From assembly GCA_026392115.1 (NCBI GenBank), contig JAPLCQ010000102.1, forward strand, positions 1 through 48,469: DNA of 48,469 bases, read 5' to 3'. Positions within the stretch are counted from its first letter, which is position 1. Each line of letters opens with the position of its first letter. Of this stretch, positions 7,962 through 16,145 are shown piece after piece. Source of the stretch: Armatimonadota bacterium (GTDB taxonomy: Bacteria > Armatimonadota > Chthonomonadetes > Chthonomonadales > CAJBBX01). Under the pieces are notes generated by a model. The model worked only from the letters and a program-made list of their open reading frames with translations, was not told the DNA's origin and did no database searches. The translations under genes and the position numbers were made by a program.

Positions 7962-9307
7962 GAAAGCCACTCGCCCTCAAGATCGGTATATCAGGGGTGC
8001 GCGGCGTCGTCGGCCAGGCGCTGACCCCCCAGCTCATCAGCTCCTTTGCGGCGGCGTTCGGCTCCCATATCGGCCGCGGCCGCGTGCTGGTGGGGACCGA
8101 CAGCCGGCCCTCCCGCGACATGGTGCGGCATGCGACCATTAGCGGACTGCTCAGCGTGGGCTGCCAACCCGTGGACCTTGGAATCCTGCCGGTGCCGGCG
8201 CTTCAGTTGCATATTCGCACCATCGGCGCTTTCGGCGGGGTCTGTGTGACCGCCAGCCACAACCCCATCGAGTGGAACGCGCTGAAGTTCTTTGGCGCCG
8301 ACGGCATCCTGCTCAGGCCCGCCCAGGCGGAGGAACTCACCGACCTCTACCATCAGGGGGTCTTCCCGCGGATCGCCGGTCCCGACATTCCCGAGGTCCT
8401 GTTTGACGACACCGCCATCGAGTCGCACCTACAGTCCGTCCTTGCCTCGGTTGATGCCGATCTCATTCGCAGCCGCCGACTTCATGTCGCGGTCGATTGC
8501 TGCAACGGCGCCGCGTCCAGGGCCACGCCGCAGTTCCTCGAGCGGCTTGGGTGTCGCGTGACCGCCATTCACACGGACCCGGATCAGCCTTTCCCGCACA
8601 ACCCTGAGCCGATCCCGGCCAACCTAGGCGACCTGTGCCGGACCGTACGTGACACCGGCGCCGATGTGGGCTTCGCGCAGGATGCCGACGCCGACCGCGT
8701 GGCCGTTGTCAATGAGCGAGGCGAGCCTATCGGCGAGGAGGCGGGACTGGCGCTGGCGGTGCTTCGCCGCCTGGAGGTGGAGCCCTCGCCCGTAGTCGTC
8801 AATATGTCCACCAGCCGCATGGTAGATGATGTTGCGGCCCTCCATGGCTGCATCGTGCACCGTGCCAAGGTGGGCGAGGTGAACGTAGTGGAGAAGATGC
8901 TGGCCGTAGGCGCTCCGATCGGCGGAGAGGGCAACGGCGGCATCATCAGCCTTCGGACGAACGCCTGCCGGGACAGCTTCGTGGGCATGGCCATCTTGCT
9001 GGAGGCCCTGGCCGCCCGCGGATGTTCGCTCTCGGCCTTCCGGTCGGAGGTGCCGACCTACTCCTTCCTCAAGGAGAAGATCACATTCCCGGCCCGCGAG
9101 GTAGCGACCGCCCTGCGTCGTTTCCGTGAGCGGTACTCGGGACAGGAGATGGACCTGTCCGACGGCGTGAAGGTGACCTGGCCGGACCGCTGGGTGCAGG
9201 CGCGCTCGTCCAATACGGAGCCCATCATCCGGGTCCTGGCCGAGGCCCCGACCGATCCCGAGGCCCGTCAGATGGTCGACGAGGCCTTCGCGGCGCTGAG
9301 CGGATAG
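7958..9307 (+). CDS. glmM: Phosphoglucosamine mutase-type phosphohexomutase
   Basis: This encodes a 449-residue mutase with every canonical loop: TASHNP near 99 with the phosphoserine, DADADR near 242 binding Mg2+, GEGNGG near 323 for sugar selection, and RSSNTEP near 416 for phosphate binding. GlmM converts glucosamine-6-phosphate to glucosamine-1-phosphate for peptidoglycan and lipopolysaccharide precursors in the cytoplasm; the neighbouring superfamily members that use glucose or mannose phosphates cannot be excluded from sequence alone. The start ATG overlaps the stop of the preceding paralogue (ATGA). The two proteins align along their whole length, which points to tandem duplication followed by divergence of the upstream copy. 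Identity as a mutase is firm; the substrate is less certain. Confidence 0.88.
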   Translation: MRKPLALKIGISGVRGVVGQALTPQLISSFAAAFGSHIGRGRVLVGTDSRPSRDMVRHATISGLLSVGCQPVDLGILPVPALQLHIRTIGAFGGVCVTASHNPIEWNALKFFGADGILLRPAQAEELTDLYHQGVFPRIAGPDIPEVLFDDTAIESHLQSVLASVDADLIRSRRLHVAVDCCNGAASRATPQFLERLGCRVTAIHTDPDQPFPHNPEPIPANLGDLCRTVRDTGADVGFAQDADADRVAVVNERGEPIGEEAGLALAVLRRLEVEPSPVVVNMSTSRMVDDVAALHGCIVHRAKVGEVNVVEKMLAVGAPIGGEGNGGIISLRTNACRDSFVGMAILLEALAARGCSLSAFRSEVPTYSFLKEKITFPAREVATALRRFRERYSGQEMDLSDGVKVTWPDRWVQARSSNTEPIIRVLAEAPTDPEARQMVDEAFAALSG

Positions 9308-9337
9308 GCCCGCATGCCGGTTGCCGCGGGGAGCGCG

Positions 9338-9366
9338 TTGCACGAAGCGCCTCCATGTGATAAAAT
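9338..9366 (+). promoter_or_regulatory. Sigma-70 promoter of tRNA-Ser
   Basis: TTGCAC at 9338-9343 and TAAAAT at 9361-9366 are separated by exactly 17 bases, placing transcription start a few bases before the tRNA at 9377. It lies in the short gap after glmM. Confidence 0.8.
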
Positions 9367-9376
9367 GAAGGCGTGC

Positions 9377-9471
9377 GGAGAGATGGCTGAGTGGTCGAAA
9401 GCGGCCGCCTGCTAAGCGGTTGTAGGGGTGTTAAGCCCTTACCCCGGGTTCGAATCCCGGTCTCTCCGCCA
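9377..9471 (+). tRNA. tRNA-Ser(GCT)
   Basis: The 7-bp acceptor stem is GGAGAGA paired with TCTCTCC, followed by discriminator G and an encoded CCA (9469-9471). The anticodon loop CTGCTAA gives anticodon GCT at 9411-9413, reading AGC and AGU. There is a long variable arm, as in class II serine tRNAs (TGTAGGGGTGTTAAGCCCTTA region), and a T-arm with GGTTCGAATCC. Its own promoter lies directly upstream. Confidence 0.96.
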
Positions 9472-9488
9472 TAGCACGGGCAAGCAAG

Positions 9489-9527
9489 CGCGGGGCGTCC
9501 GGTCGCTGGCCGGGCGAGCCCGCGTTT
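9489..9527 (+). terminator. Possible terminator after tRNA-Ser
   Basis: CGCGGG at 9489-9494 can pair with CCCGCG at 9519-9524, with an inner CCGG/CCGG helix, followed by TTT. The stem is imperfect and the T-run short, so the call is tentative; it sits 18 bases after the tRNA, where a terminator is expected. Confidence 0.35.
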
Positions 9528-9574
9528 GTGGCCGTAGCCTCGGTGAGTCCGGGCCCGTGCTCTCCACAGACCCA

Positions 9575-10693
9575 ATGATAACAAACGGCCAGGCCGTCGG
9601 CATCACCCATCCCGGTCGCGGTGTAGAGAACCGCCGCGTGCTGTCCCTCCTTGTCGCCGTCGTGGTCGTATCGGCTTGTTCGCCTGCCCGGTCGATTGAG
9701 GTTGCCGAATACCTCCGCCTTCGCCGCGAGACCGCCTGTAACCGCACGCTCACCCCCGACGACGTAGCCGCCGCGCCCGCCGACCACCGCGACGCTGTGC
9801 TGGAGCTGCGCGGGGCCATCTGCGGCGTGGTCTCGTCCGGCGCAAGCGTCAAGTTCCTTCTTGTGCCGGAGCAAGGCGCGTCGTTGCTGATGGAGGCCCC
9901 GGCGGGTGGCGATCCGCTTGTCTCGGCCGCGGGCAGCCAACGGGTGCGCGTGCTTGCACGGGTTGTGGAGGGCGCGGTCGGGAACGTCGCTCCGCTGCAG
10001 CCCATCGCCGTCGCCTCCGACTCCGAAGTGACGGCCCAGGAGCGCGTCTGGGAGCAGCGCGAGGCGGCGCGCCGTCAGGCGCTCGCCTCGCGATCCATGT
10101 CCGCCGCCTCCGGCCGGTCTGTTCGCTACACGGCGCCCATGCCGCCTCCGCCACCCGGGCAGCTGAGCGAGTTGGCCCGGAAGTACCTCAGCCCCGTGGG
10201 GCAGGGCATCTACCCGGCCTACGCGGGCTTCATCGCCGGATGGAACCCGCGGCTTCCTCGCCATCAGGTGGACCAGATCACCGTCAGCCTGCTCTACTTC
10301 GCCGAGCGCCACCGCGTCGATCCACGCCTCGCCGTCGCTCTGATCATCGCCGAGTCGGGGTTCAACCCGAACGCGAAGTCGCGCGCCGGAGCGCAGGGGC
10401 TGGGGCAACTGATGCCATTCAACTCTCGCGCCTTCGGCCTTGCCAATCCCTACGATCCCATGCAGAACGTTCGCGTCTCGATGAACATCCTGAAGATGAA
10501 GCTTCAGATGTACCACGAGTCTGGAGTGCCGGACGGGCAGCTGACGGCACACCAGGTCGCCCTCACGCTGGCGGCCTATAACGCAGGTTCTGGCGCCGTT
10601 CGCAAGTTCGGCGGCATCCCGCCCTACAGAGAGACCCAGCGGTATGTGGCAAGGATCATGAGCCTCTACAAACGCCTCTGCGGCGCCCCGTAG
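9575..10693 (+). CDS. Lytic transglycosylase lipoprotein (SLT domain)
   Basis: This encodes a 372-residue envelope enzyme that cleaves peptidoglycan glycan strands with formation of 1,6-anhydro-MurNAc ends. From ATG 9575 there is an N-terminal tail with two Arg, a hydrophobic run of Val and Leu, and the lipobox VSAC with Cys at 35, so it should be lipid-anchored. Residues about 60-170 form an unassigned domain, followed by a Pro-rich linker. The C-terminal 150 residues are the Slt70-type domain, with ESGFNPNAKSRAGAQGLGQLMP holding the catalytic Glu near 260 and a later AYNAGSGAV motif. The frame is open back into the tRNA gene, but starts there are implausible. It stands alone between tRNA-Ser and hisS. 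Confidence 0.9.
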   Translation: MITNGQAVGITHPGRGVENRRVLSLLVAVVVVSACSPARSIEVAEYLRLRRETACNRTLTPDDVAAAPADHRDAVLELRGAICGVVSSGASVKFLLVPEQGASLLMEAPAGGDPLVSAAGSQRVRVLARVVEGAVGNVAPLQPIAVASDSEVTAQERVWEQREAARRQALASRSMSAASGRSVRYTAPMPPPPPGQLSELARKYLSPVGQGIYPAYAGFIAGWNPRLPRHQVDQITVSLLYFAERHRVDPRLAVALIIAESGFNPNAKSRAGAQGLGQLMPFNSRAFGLANPYDPMQNVRVSMNILKMKLQMYHESGVPDGQLTAHQVALTLAAYNAGSGAVRKFGGIPPYRETQRYVARIMSLYKRLCGAP

Positions 10694-10714
10694 CCGCGCG
10701 CCGGGTCCGGTCGT

Positions 10715-10744
10715 TTGACCGGCCATGCGCAATCCCGGTACAAT
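10715..10744 (+). promoter_or_regulatory. Sigma-70 promoter of hisS
   Basis: TTGACC at 10715-10720 and TACAAT at 10739-10744 are separated by 18 bases, in the short gap after the transglycosylase gene and about 35 bases before the chosen hisS start. Both hexamers are close to consensus. Confidence 0.75.
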
Positions 10745-10778
10745 CCACCTCCAGCTTCTGAAGGTGAGGCGAACCCGC

Positions 10779-12062
10779 GTGAAGTACAACGCCCCGAAGT
10801 ACATGAACGACGTCCTGCCCGTGGCGCGCCCGGACAAGGCCTGGCTCCACTCAGCGCGATGGCGCGCCGTTGAGCGCGTCTTCCAGGATGTCTGCCGGCT
10901 CTCCGGCTATCGTGAGATTCGCACGCCGGTGATGGAGAGCACGGAGCTCTTCACACGCAGCATCGGCGAAGGCACGGACATCGTCTCCAAGGAGATGTTC
11001 AGCTTCGAGACGCGCGGCGGCGCCTGCGTCACTCTGCGCCCTGAGGGCACCGCGCCGGTCATTCGCGCCTATCTCGAGAACGGCCTTGCCTCCGAGGGGT
11101 CCCTCACCAAGCTCTACTATATTGCACGGGTCTATCGGTACGAACGCGGCCAGAAGGGCCGGTACCGTGAGCATCAGCAGACCGGTGTAGAGGTCCTCGG
11201 TTCGGCGGAGCCGCTGGTGGACGCCGAGGTCATCTCGCTCGCCGTCGAGTTCTATCGCCGGCTGGGCATCGTGGATACCGAGCTTCGAATCAACTCCGTG
11301 GGATGTCCCGGATGCCGTCCCGGCTACCGGGAACAGCTGCTTGACTTCGCGCGCCCGCTTCTGGACCAGATGAGCGCCGACAACCGCACGCGGTTCGCCA
11401 CAAACCCGCTCCGAATGCTGGACAGCAAGGAGACGCAGGATCGCCAGGCGCTGCAGGATGCGCCACGCCTCGTGGACGCCCTCTGCGGGGGATGCGCCGC
11501 GCACTTCGCGGCCCTCTGCGACCTCCTGCGTCTGCTTGAGATTCCGTTCAGCCTCGACCCGCATCTGGTGCGTGGGTTCGATTACTACACGCGGACGGCC
11601 TTCGAGGTCGTCTCACGCGGCCTTGGCGCCATGAGCGCCATCGGCGGCGGCGGCCGGTATGACGGGCTGGTCGAGGAGTGCGGCGGCCCCGCCACTCCGG
11701 GCATCGGCTTCGGCATCGGCACCGAGCGGTGCCTGATCGCGCTGGAATCGGCTGGGATTGACCTGCCCATCGACGATGAGGCGCCCGTGGCGTTCCTCGT
11801 GGCGATGGGGCCGGACGAGCGCGCCCGCGCCGCGCGACTGCTGCTGGATCTTCGCCGAGCCGGTGTCAGTTGCGATGCCGACTATGGCGCACGCTCCATG
11901 AAGGCGCAGATGCGGCAGGCGTCCCGCCTCGGGGCGCGTTGGGCGGTGATCCTGGGAGAAGACGAGTTGTCGCGCGATGGTTGCTCGCTCAAGGACCTGC
12001 AGGGCGGCGCGCCGCAGTGTGAGGCTCCGCTTGCGAGCCTGGTGGAGCTTCTGTCGCAGTAG
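10779..12062 (+). CDS. hisS: Histidyl-tRNA synthetase
   Basis: This is a class II synthetase of 427 residues that charges tRNA-His. GTG 10779 is chosen because it follows GAAGGTGAGG and gives the family N-terminus [12 protein letters not shown]; the earlier ATG at 10725 lies before the -10 box. Motif 2 is seen as [19 protein letters not shown] after [12 protein letters not shown]. The two histidine-specific blocks are [14 protein letters not shown] and [15 protein letters not shown]. The C-terminal 95 residues form the anticodon-binding alpha/beta domain. Two Cys pairs (CPGC and CGGC) are present, as in Bacillus-type HisRS. aspS follows 24 bases later, the same pairing as in many Gram-positive and deep-branching bacteria, so the two are probably one operon from the promoter at 10715. 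Confidence 0.96.
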   Translation: MKYNAPKYMNDVLPVARPDKAWLHSARWRAVERVFQDVCRLSGYREIRTPVMESTELFTRSIGEGTDIVSKEMFSFETRGGACVTLRPEGTAPVIRAYLENGLASEGSLTKLYYIARVYRYERGQKGRYREHQQTGVEVLGSAEPLVDAEVISLAVEFYRRLGIVDTELRINSVGCPGCRPGYREQLLDFARPLLDQMSADNRTRFATNPLRMLDSKETQDRQALQDAPRLVDALCGGCAAHFAALCDLLRLLEIPFSLDPHLVRGFDYYTRTAFEVVSRGLGAMSAIGGGGRYDGLVEECGGPATPGIGFGIGTERCLIALESAGIDLPIDDEAPVAFLVAMGPDERARAARLLLDLRRAGVSCDADYGARSMKAQMRQASRLGARWAVILGEDELSRDGCSLKDLQGGAPQCEAPLASLVELLSQ

Positions 12063-12085
12063 CCATTGGAAGAGGGGAGACTAGC

Positions 12086-13888
12086 TTGGAGACCTGGCAG
12101 CGAACGGTGGACTGTGGCGCACTGCGGGCGGAGCACGTGGGACAGCAGGTTGTGCTCAACGGCTGGGCGCACAGCGTTCGTGACCATGGCGACCTTGTCT
12201 TCATTGACCTGCGCGACCGTACGGGCCTGATCCAGCTCCGCGCCGACGCGGCGTCCGGAGCGGAGGCGGTTGCGGCCGCCGGTGGCGTTAAGCCCGAATT
12301 CGTCATCAGCGTTGCCGGTGAGGTTCGGCGCCGCGCTGACGGCATGGAGAACCCCAAGCTAGACACCGGCGCGGTGGAAGTGAACATTATCAGCCTTCGG
12401 GTGCTCAACACCTGCCGACAGCCGCTCCCGTTCCAACTCAGCGATGAAGCGCACATGGCTCTGGTCAACGAAGAGCTCCGCGTCAAGTACCGTTACCTCG
12501 ACTTGCGCCGACCGTCGATGTACCAGACCCTCAAGCTGAGGCACGACGTGGTAGCCCTGATGCGGCGCCATCTGGGGGCGAAGGGTTTCCTTGAGATCGA
12601 GACGCCCATCTTTACCAAGTCGACGCCCGAAGGCGCGCGCGACTATCTGGTGCCTTACCGGCTTGAGCCGGGCTTCTTCTATGCCCTGCCGCAGTCGCCG
12701 CAGCAGTACAAGCAATTGCTCATGGTGGCCGGCTGTGAGCGCTACTTCCAGATCGCCCGGTGCTTCCGCGACGAGGCCCAGCGCGCCGACCGCCAGCCCG
12801 AGTTCACGCAACTCGACGTCGAGATGTCCTTCGTCACCCAGGAGGACGTCCTGCGGCTCACCGAGGACCTGACCGTCGAGCTTGTGGAGACCCTCTCCGC
12901 GAAGACGCTGGGCTCGAAGCCGTTCACGCGTCTGACCTATGACGAGGCGATGGCGCGCTACGGCTCCGACAAGCCCGACCTCCGCTTCGGGCTGGAGCTG
13001 GTCAACCTCGGCGAGTGCCTGCGCGAGACCACGTTCGGCGTCTTTCGCGCCACGCTGGATGCAGGCGGACTGGTTAAGGCCCTGCGCTACCCGGGCGGCG
13101 CGTCCCTATCCCGCAAGGAGATCGACACCCTAGGCTCCATGGCGCGCGACAGTGGCGCCAAGGGACTGGCCTACCTACAGGTCGATGCTTCGGCGGACGG
13201 CGCGGCACTGTCGGCTCGTGGCCCGGTCGCGAAGCACCTGACCGCCGACGAACTGGCCGCGGTTCTTGCCGCAGCGCAGGCCGAGCCCGGCGACCTGGTG
13301 CTTTTCGCCGCCGACCGGCCGAAGGTTGTGGCCCAGGTTCTGGGTCGCATGCGCACGGAGATTGGCGCGCGCCTGAAGCTGGCCGATCCGAACGTGCTCT
13401 ACTTCTGCTGGGTGACCGACTTTCCACTCGTGGAATGGAACGACGACGAGGCGCGGTGGGACGCCAGCCACCACCCGTTCACCATGCCGCACCCGGAGGA
13501 CCTGGGCTTCCTGTTGGATGACCCGGGCCGCGTCCGGGCCCAGTGCTACGACATCGTCTGCAACGGCGTCGAATGGGCGTCCGGCTCCATCAGAATCCAT
13601 CGGCGCGATATCCAGGCGCAGGTGTTCGGGCTTCTCGGGATCGACGAGGCCACCCAGCAGGAGCGCTTCGCGCATATGCTCGAGGCCTTCGAGTTCGGTG
13701 CGCCGCCCCACGGAGGCATCGCGCCAGGCATCGACCGGCTCATCATGCTGCTCACCGATACGGAGAACATCCGCGAGGTGATGGCATTCCCGAAGCTGGG
13801 CGGCGGCTCCGACCCGATGATGGGCGCGCCTAGCGAGGTCGATGCGGCGCAACTGGCCGAGTTGGGCCTGCGAATCGTCAAGGAGTAG
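12086..13888 (+). CDS. aspS: Aspartyl-tRNA synthetase
   Basis: This is a 600-residue bacterial-type AspRS. It starts at TTG 12086 after a strong GAGGGGAG site. Residues 1-110 are the OB-fold anticodon-binding domain. Class II motif 2 is [26 protein letters not shown], and motif 3 lies near the end ([23 protein letters not shown]). Between them is the bacterial GAD insertion domain (residues about 290-430). The protein attaches Asp to tRNA-Asp; whether it is discriminating or also charges tRNA-Asn cannot be read here, since no AsnRS or GatCAB genes lie in the window. It is the second gene of the hisS-aspS unit, ending 58 bases before tRNA-Arg. Confidence 0.96.
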   Translation: METWQRTVDCGALRAEHVGQQVVLNGWAHSVRDHGDLVFIDLRDRTGLIQLRADAASGAEAVAAAGGVKPEFVISVAGEVRRRADGMENPKLDTGAVEVNIISLRVLNTCRQPLPFQLSDEAHMALVNEELRVKYRYLDLRRPSMYQTLKLRHDVVALMRRHLGAKGFLEIETPIFTKSTPEGARDYLVPYRLEPGFFYALPQSPQQYKQLLMVAGCERYFQIARCFRDEAQRADRQPEFTQLDVEMSFVTQEDVLRLTEDLTVELVETLSAKTLGSKPFTRLTYDEAMARYGSDKPDLRFGLELVNLGECLRETTFGVFRATLDAGGLVKALRYPGGASLSRKEIDTLGSMARDSGAKGLAYLQVDASADGAALSARGPVAKHLTADELAAVLAAAQAEPGDLVLFAADRPKVVAQVLGRMRTEIGARLKLADPNVLYFCWVTDFPLVEWNDDEARWDASHHPFTMPHPEDLGFLLDDPGRVRAQCYDIVCNGVEWASGSIRIHRRDIQAQVFGLLGIDEATQQERFAHMLEAFEFGAPPHGGIAPGIDRLIMLLTDTENIREVMAFPKLGGGSDPMMGAPSEVDAAQLAELGLRIVKE

Positions 13889-13905
13889 GCGACTCACGAC
13901 GCGGT

Positions 13906-13935
13906 TTGACTTCCCGTCGCCTCTGCCGCTATAAT
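13906..13935 (+). promoter_or_regulatory. Sigma-70 promoter of tRNA-Arg
   Basis: TTGACT at 13906-13911 and a perfect TATAAT at 13930-13935 are 18 bases apart. The tRNA begins 11 bases after the -10 box. This is the strongest promoter match in the window. Confidence 0.88.
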
Positions 13936-13945
13936 GCTCTTGCAT

Positions 13946-14020
<75 letters not shown>

Positions 14021-14027
14021 CATGATC

Positions 14028-14065
14028 GAGGCCGGCCATCGGGATTGCCCCGATGTGCCGGCCTC
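14028..14065 (+). terminator. Strong stem-loop directly after tRNA-Arg
   Basis: Bases 14028-14043 pair with 14049-14065 over 16 base pairs with one bulged T, around the loop ATTGC. It begins eight bases after the tRNA CCA. There is no clean T-run, but the stem is very stable and well placed to end tRNA transcription. The right arm runs into the beginning of the tgt homology. Confidence 0.65.
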
Positions 14066-14068
14066 TCG

Positions 14069-14911
14069 CGCAAGATATCCGAGGAGGGCGTTCGCTTCCA
14101 GTCGCACATTGACGGCAGCATGCACCACTTTACTCCCGAGAGCGTTGCGGCCATCGAGCGCAATCTTGGGCCGGACATCGCCATGGTCCTGGACGAGTGC
14201 GCTCCGTTCCCCTGCCCCCACGACTACGCTCGCGAGTCGATGCAGCGGACGACGCGTTGGGCCGCTCGTGCGCTGGCCGATCAGGCGGCGCACGGCTGCT
14301 TGGCGACCGGCGGCTGGGAGCAGGCCCTCTTTGCCATCGTCCAGGGCTCGGTCTACCGCGATCTGCGGCTCGAGTCTGCCCGCGAACTGGTGGACCTCGG
14401 CTTTCCAGGGTATGCCATCGGCGGGTTGGCGGTAGGCGAAGAGGCGGGCCCGCGGCGCGAGTGCATCGAGTGGGTGACCGACCTCCTCCCCGCCGAGAAG
14501 CCGCGTTACCTGATGGGCGTGGGCACCCCGGTCGATATCCTCGACGCCGTGGAGCGCGGCGTGGACATGTTTGACTGTGTTCTGCCCACACGCAACGCCC
14601 GCAATGCCCAGGCCTACACGCCCGATGGTTCGGTCAATCTGCGCAATGCGCGCTTTCGGTCGGACTTTGGTCCCATCGACGACCATTGCCCCTGCCCGGT
14701 ATGCGCCCGCCATTCGCGGGCATATGTGCGGCACCTTTTCGCCGCCAAAGAGATGCTTGGGCCCACTCTTGTAACGCTGCACAACCTGTGGTTCTACTCG
14801 GGGTTGATGCAGGCCGTTCGAGCCTCGATCACGGAGGACCGCTTCGCCGCGTTCGCCCGGACGTACCGTGAGCGGTACGATGCGGCCTCGAGGGGGGGCG
14901 GCGATGAATAG
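14069..14911 (+). pseudogene. tgt: Queuine/guanine tRNA-ribosyltransferase, 5'-truncated
   Basis: This matches bacterial TGT, which swaps the wobble guanine of GUN-anticodon tRNAs for preQ1 on the way to queuosine. Present are the block ISEEGVRFQSHIDGS, the region DMFDCVLPTRNARNAQAYTP with the nucleophilic Asp, and the zinc ligands CPCPVC plus a later His. Length from 14069 is 280 residues against about 370 for the family. The missing 90-100 N-terminal residues normally hold the TDSGGFQ motif with the base-binding Asp. Homology begins within a few codons of the tRNA-Arg hairpin, so upstream sequence has been lost or wrongly joined. No start codon lies at the junction; the first in-frame ATG (14120) is inside the conserved core. 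The product would not be functional. No TDSGGFQ fragment is seen elsewhere in the window. Confidence 0.8.
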
Positions 14912-16145
14912 CCTTGCCGTGGCGTTGGTTGTCCTGGCGCTCACGCAGGGCGCGCCGCCGCCGCCTGCCGCCACGGTCCAGCCGGCCCAGCCTCCGAAGC
15001 TGGTGTACGCTGGTTCGTCTACGGCCTTCGTGTGCGCCGATAGCCTGTTCGCCGCGGTCGCCGTGCTGATGAACAGCGGCCAGATGAAGTCGGCAGGGCA
15101 TCGGGTGGAGTTCTTCGCGGCCAACGGCCTGGAGTACGCTGGAGGCGACACGCGCCCCTCCATTCCCGAGCTCGATCCCGGCGCGTGGCATGCGGTTCGA
15201 TGCTCGATGGCGCCGACCAAGGTTGATAGCCCACTGGTGCTGGGCGCCGTCTCCAAGCAGGACGGCGCCATACCGACCTACGTAGTGCAGCCGCTCCATC
15301 ACCTGGAGACCGACCCAGGTGCCGAGGCTCAGCGGGTTCCCGCGGCGCCCGGCGGACGTGTCCGGGGCAAGCGCGCCTACGTGGAGACGCTGAACCTGCG
15401 CGTCTCGGTGGAGACCACCGTGGCGGGCGTGCCGTTGCTGCTGTTGGCATGCCGCACGAAGTCGGGGTGGCGCCGTGCGGGCGCCGTGGCGCCTCTGGCG
15501 TCGGTCCTCAGCGCCGAGTCGGGGCAGGAGCCCTGGTGGGAAGTGATGAAGCTGGACGAGATGTCCGTCTCCGCTGCCGCCGATGCCGCAGTCCTCACCC
15601 TGTCCGGCTCCGTGGGGTTGCGTTGGAAAGCCACGGCTACCATCGCGCTCAGGGTCGGTCGCTCCGCCGCCGACATCACGCTGCGCCTCTCTCCGCTGAA
15701 GAGCGTGACGTGCCGCGCCGTCCGGCTGGCGCCCTTCTGCGCGGGCGACAGGTCGTTCGGGGCGGCAGTCGCTGAGAGCCTGATCCCTGCGTCCGATGCG
15801 CGAGGCGGTGTGGGAGCCGTTCGTTGGGGCGAGATCACGACCGGCGTGGCCGTGGATCCTGCCTCGGCGTCTATGCAGTGGTCGCCCTCGTTCGTCCCGG
15901 TAGTGCCGGGGCTCGATTACGTGCCGATAACCTTCGAGTGGGCGCCCACAAGCGCCGCGAGCGCCCTTGCGGCCGGCGTTCGCCTGGAGTTCAAGGCGCG
16001 CCTGTTCGCGATGCCGGGAACGGTCACCGTCCAGGAGGCCATGCGTCACGCACCCGCGACGGTCCCGTCGGCCGAGCCGCCCGCGGCGCAGCCGACCATC
16101 CTGTTGCCCGACCCGGATGGTTCGACTACTTCCTCTGGACGGTGA
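14904..16145 (+). CDS. Secreted protein of unknown function
   Basis: This encodes 413 residues from ATG 14904, which overlaps the end of tgt by eight bases and follows a long G-rich ribosome site (GAGGGGGGG). The first 20 residues are hydrophobic and end in a Pro/Ala-rich stretch, so export is likely. The rest is rich in Val, Ala, Ser and Thr with many alternating hydrophobic residues, suggesting beta-sandwich domains, but I see no recognised motif. The C-terminus is Pro/Ala-rich low-complexity sequence. Its last 20 bases overlap the 3' end of the large convergent gene on the other strand. Function is unknown; a role at the cell surface with the neighbouring secreted protein is only a guess. 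Confidence 0.7.
   Translation: MNSLAVALVVLALTQGAPPPPAATVQPAQPPKLVYAGSSTAFVCADSLFAAVAVLMNSGQMKSAGHRVEFFAANGLEYAGGDTRPSIPELDPGAWHAVRCSMAPTKVDSPLVLGAVSKQDGAIPTYVVQPLHHLETDPGAEAQRVPAAPGGRVRGKRAYVETLNLRVSVETTVAGVPLLLLACRTKSGWRRAGAVAPLASVLSAESGQEPWWEVMKLDEMSVSAAADAAVLTLSGSVGLRWKATATIALRVGRSAADITLRLSPLKSVTCRAVRLAPFCAGDRSFGAAVAESLIPASDARGGVGAVRWGEITTGVAVDPASASMQWSPSFVPVVPGLDYVPITFEWAPTSAASALAAGVRLEFKARLFAMPGTVTVQEAMRHAPATVPSAEPPAAQPTILLPDPDGSTTSSGR

Noticed and set aside
5574-7970. A 798-codon open frame on the minus strand across rpoD and the first mutase
   Set aside because: It is antisense to two clear conserved genes, has no domain or ribosome site, and is typical of long shadow frames in GC-rich DNA.
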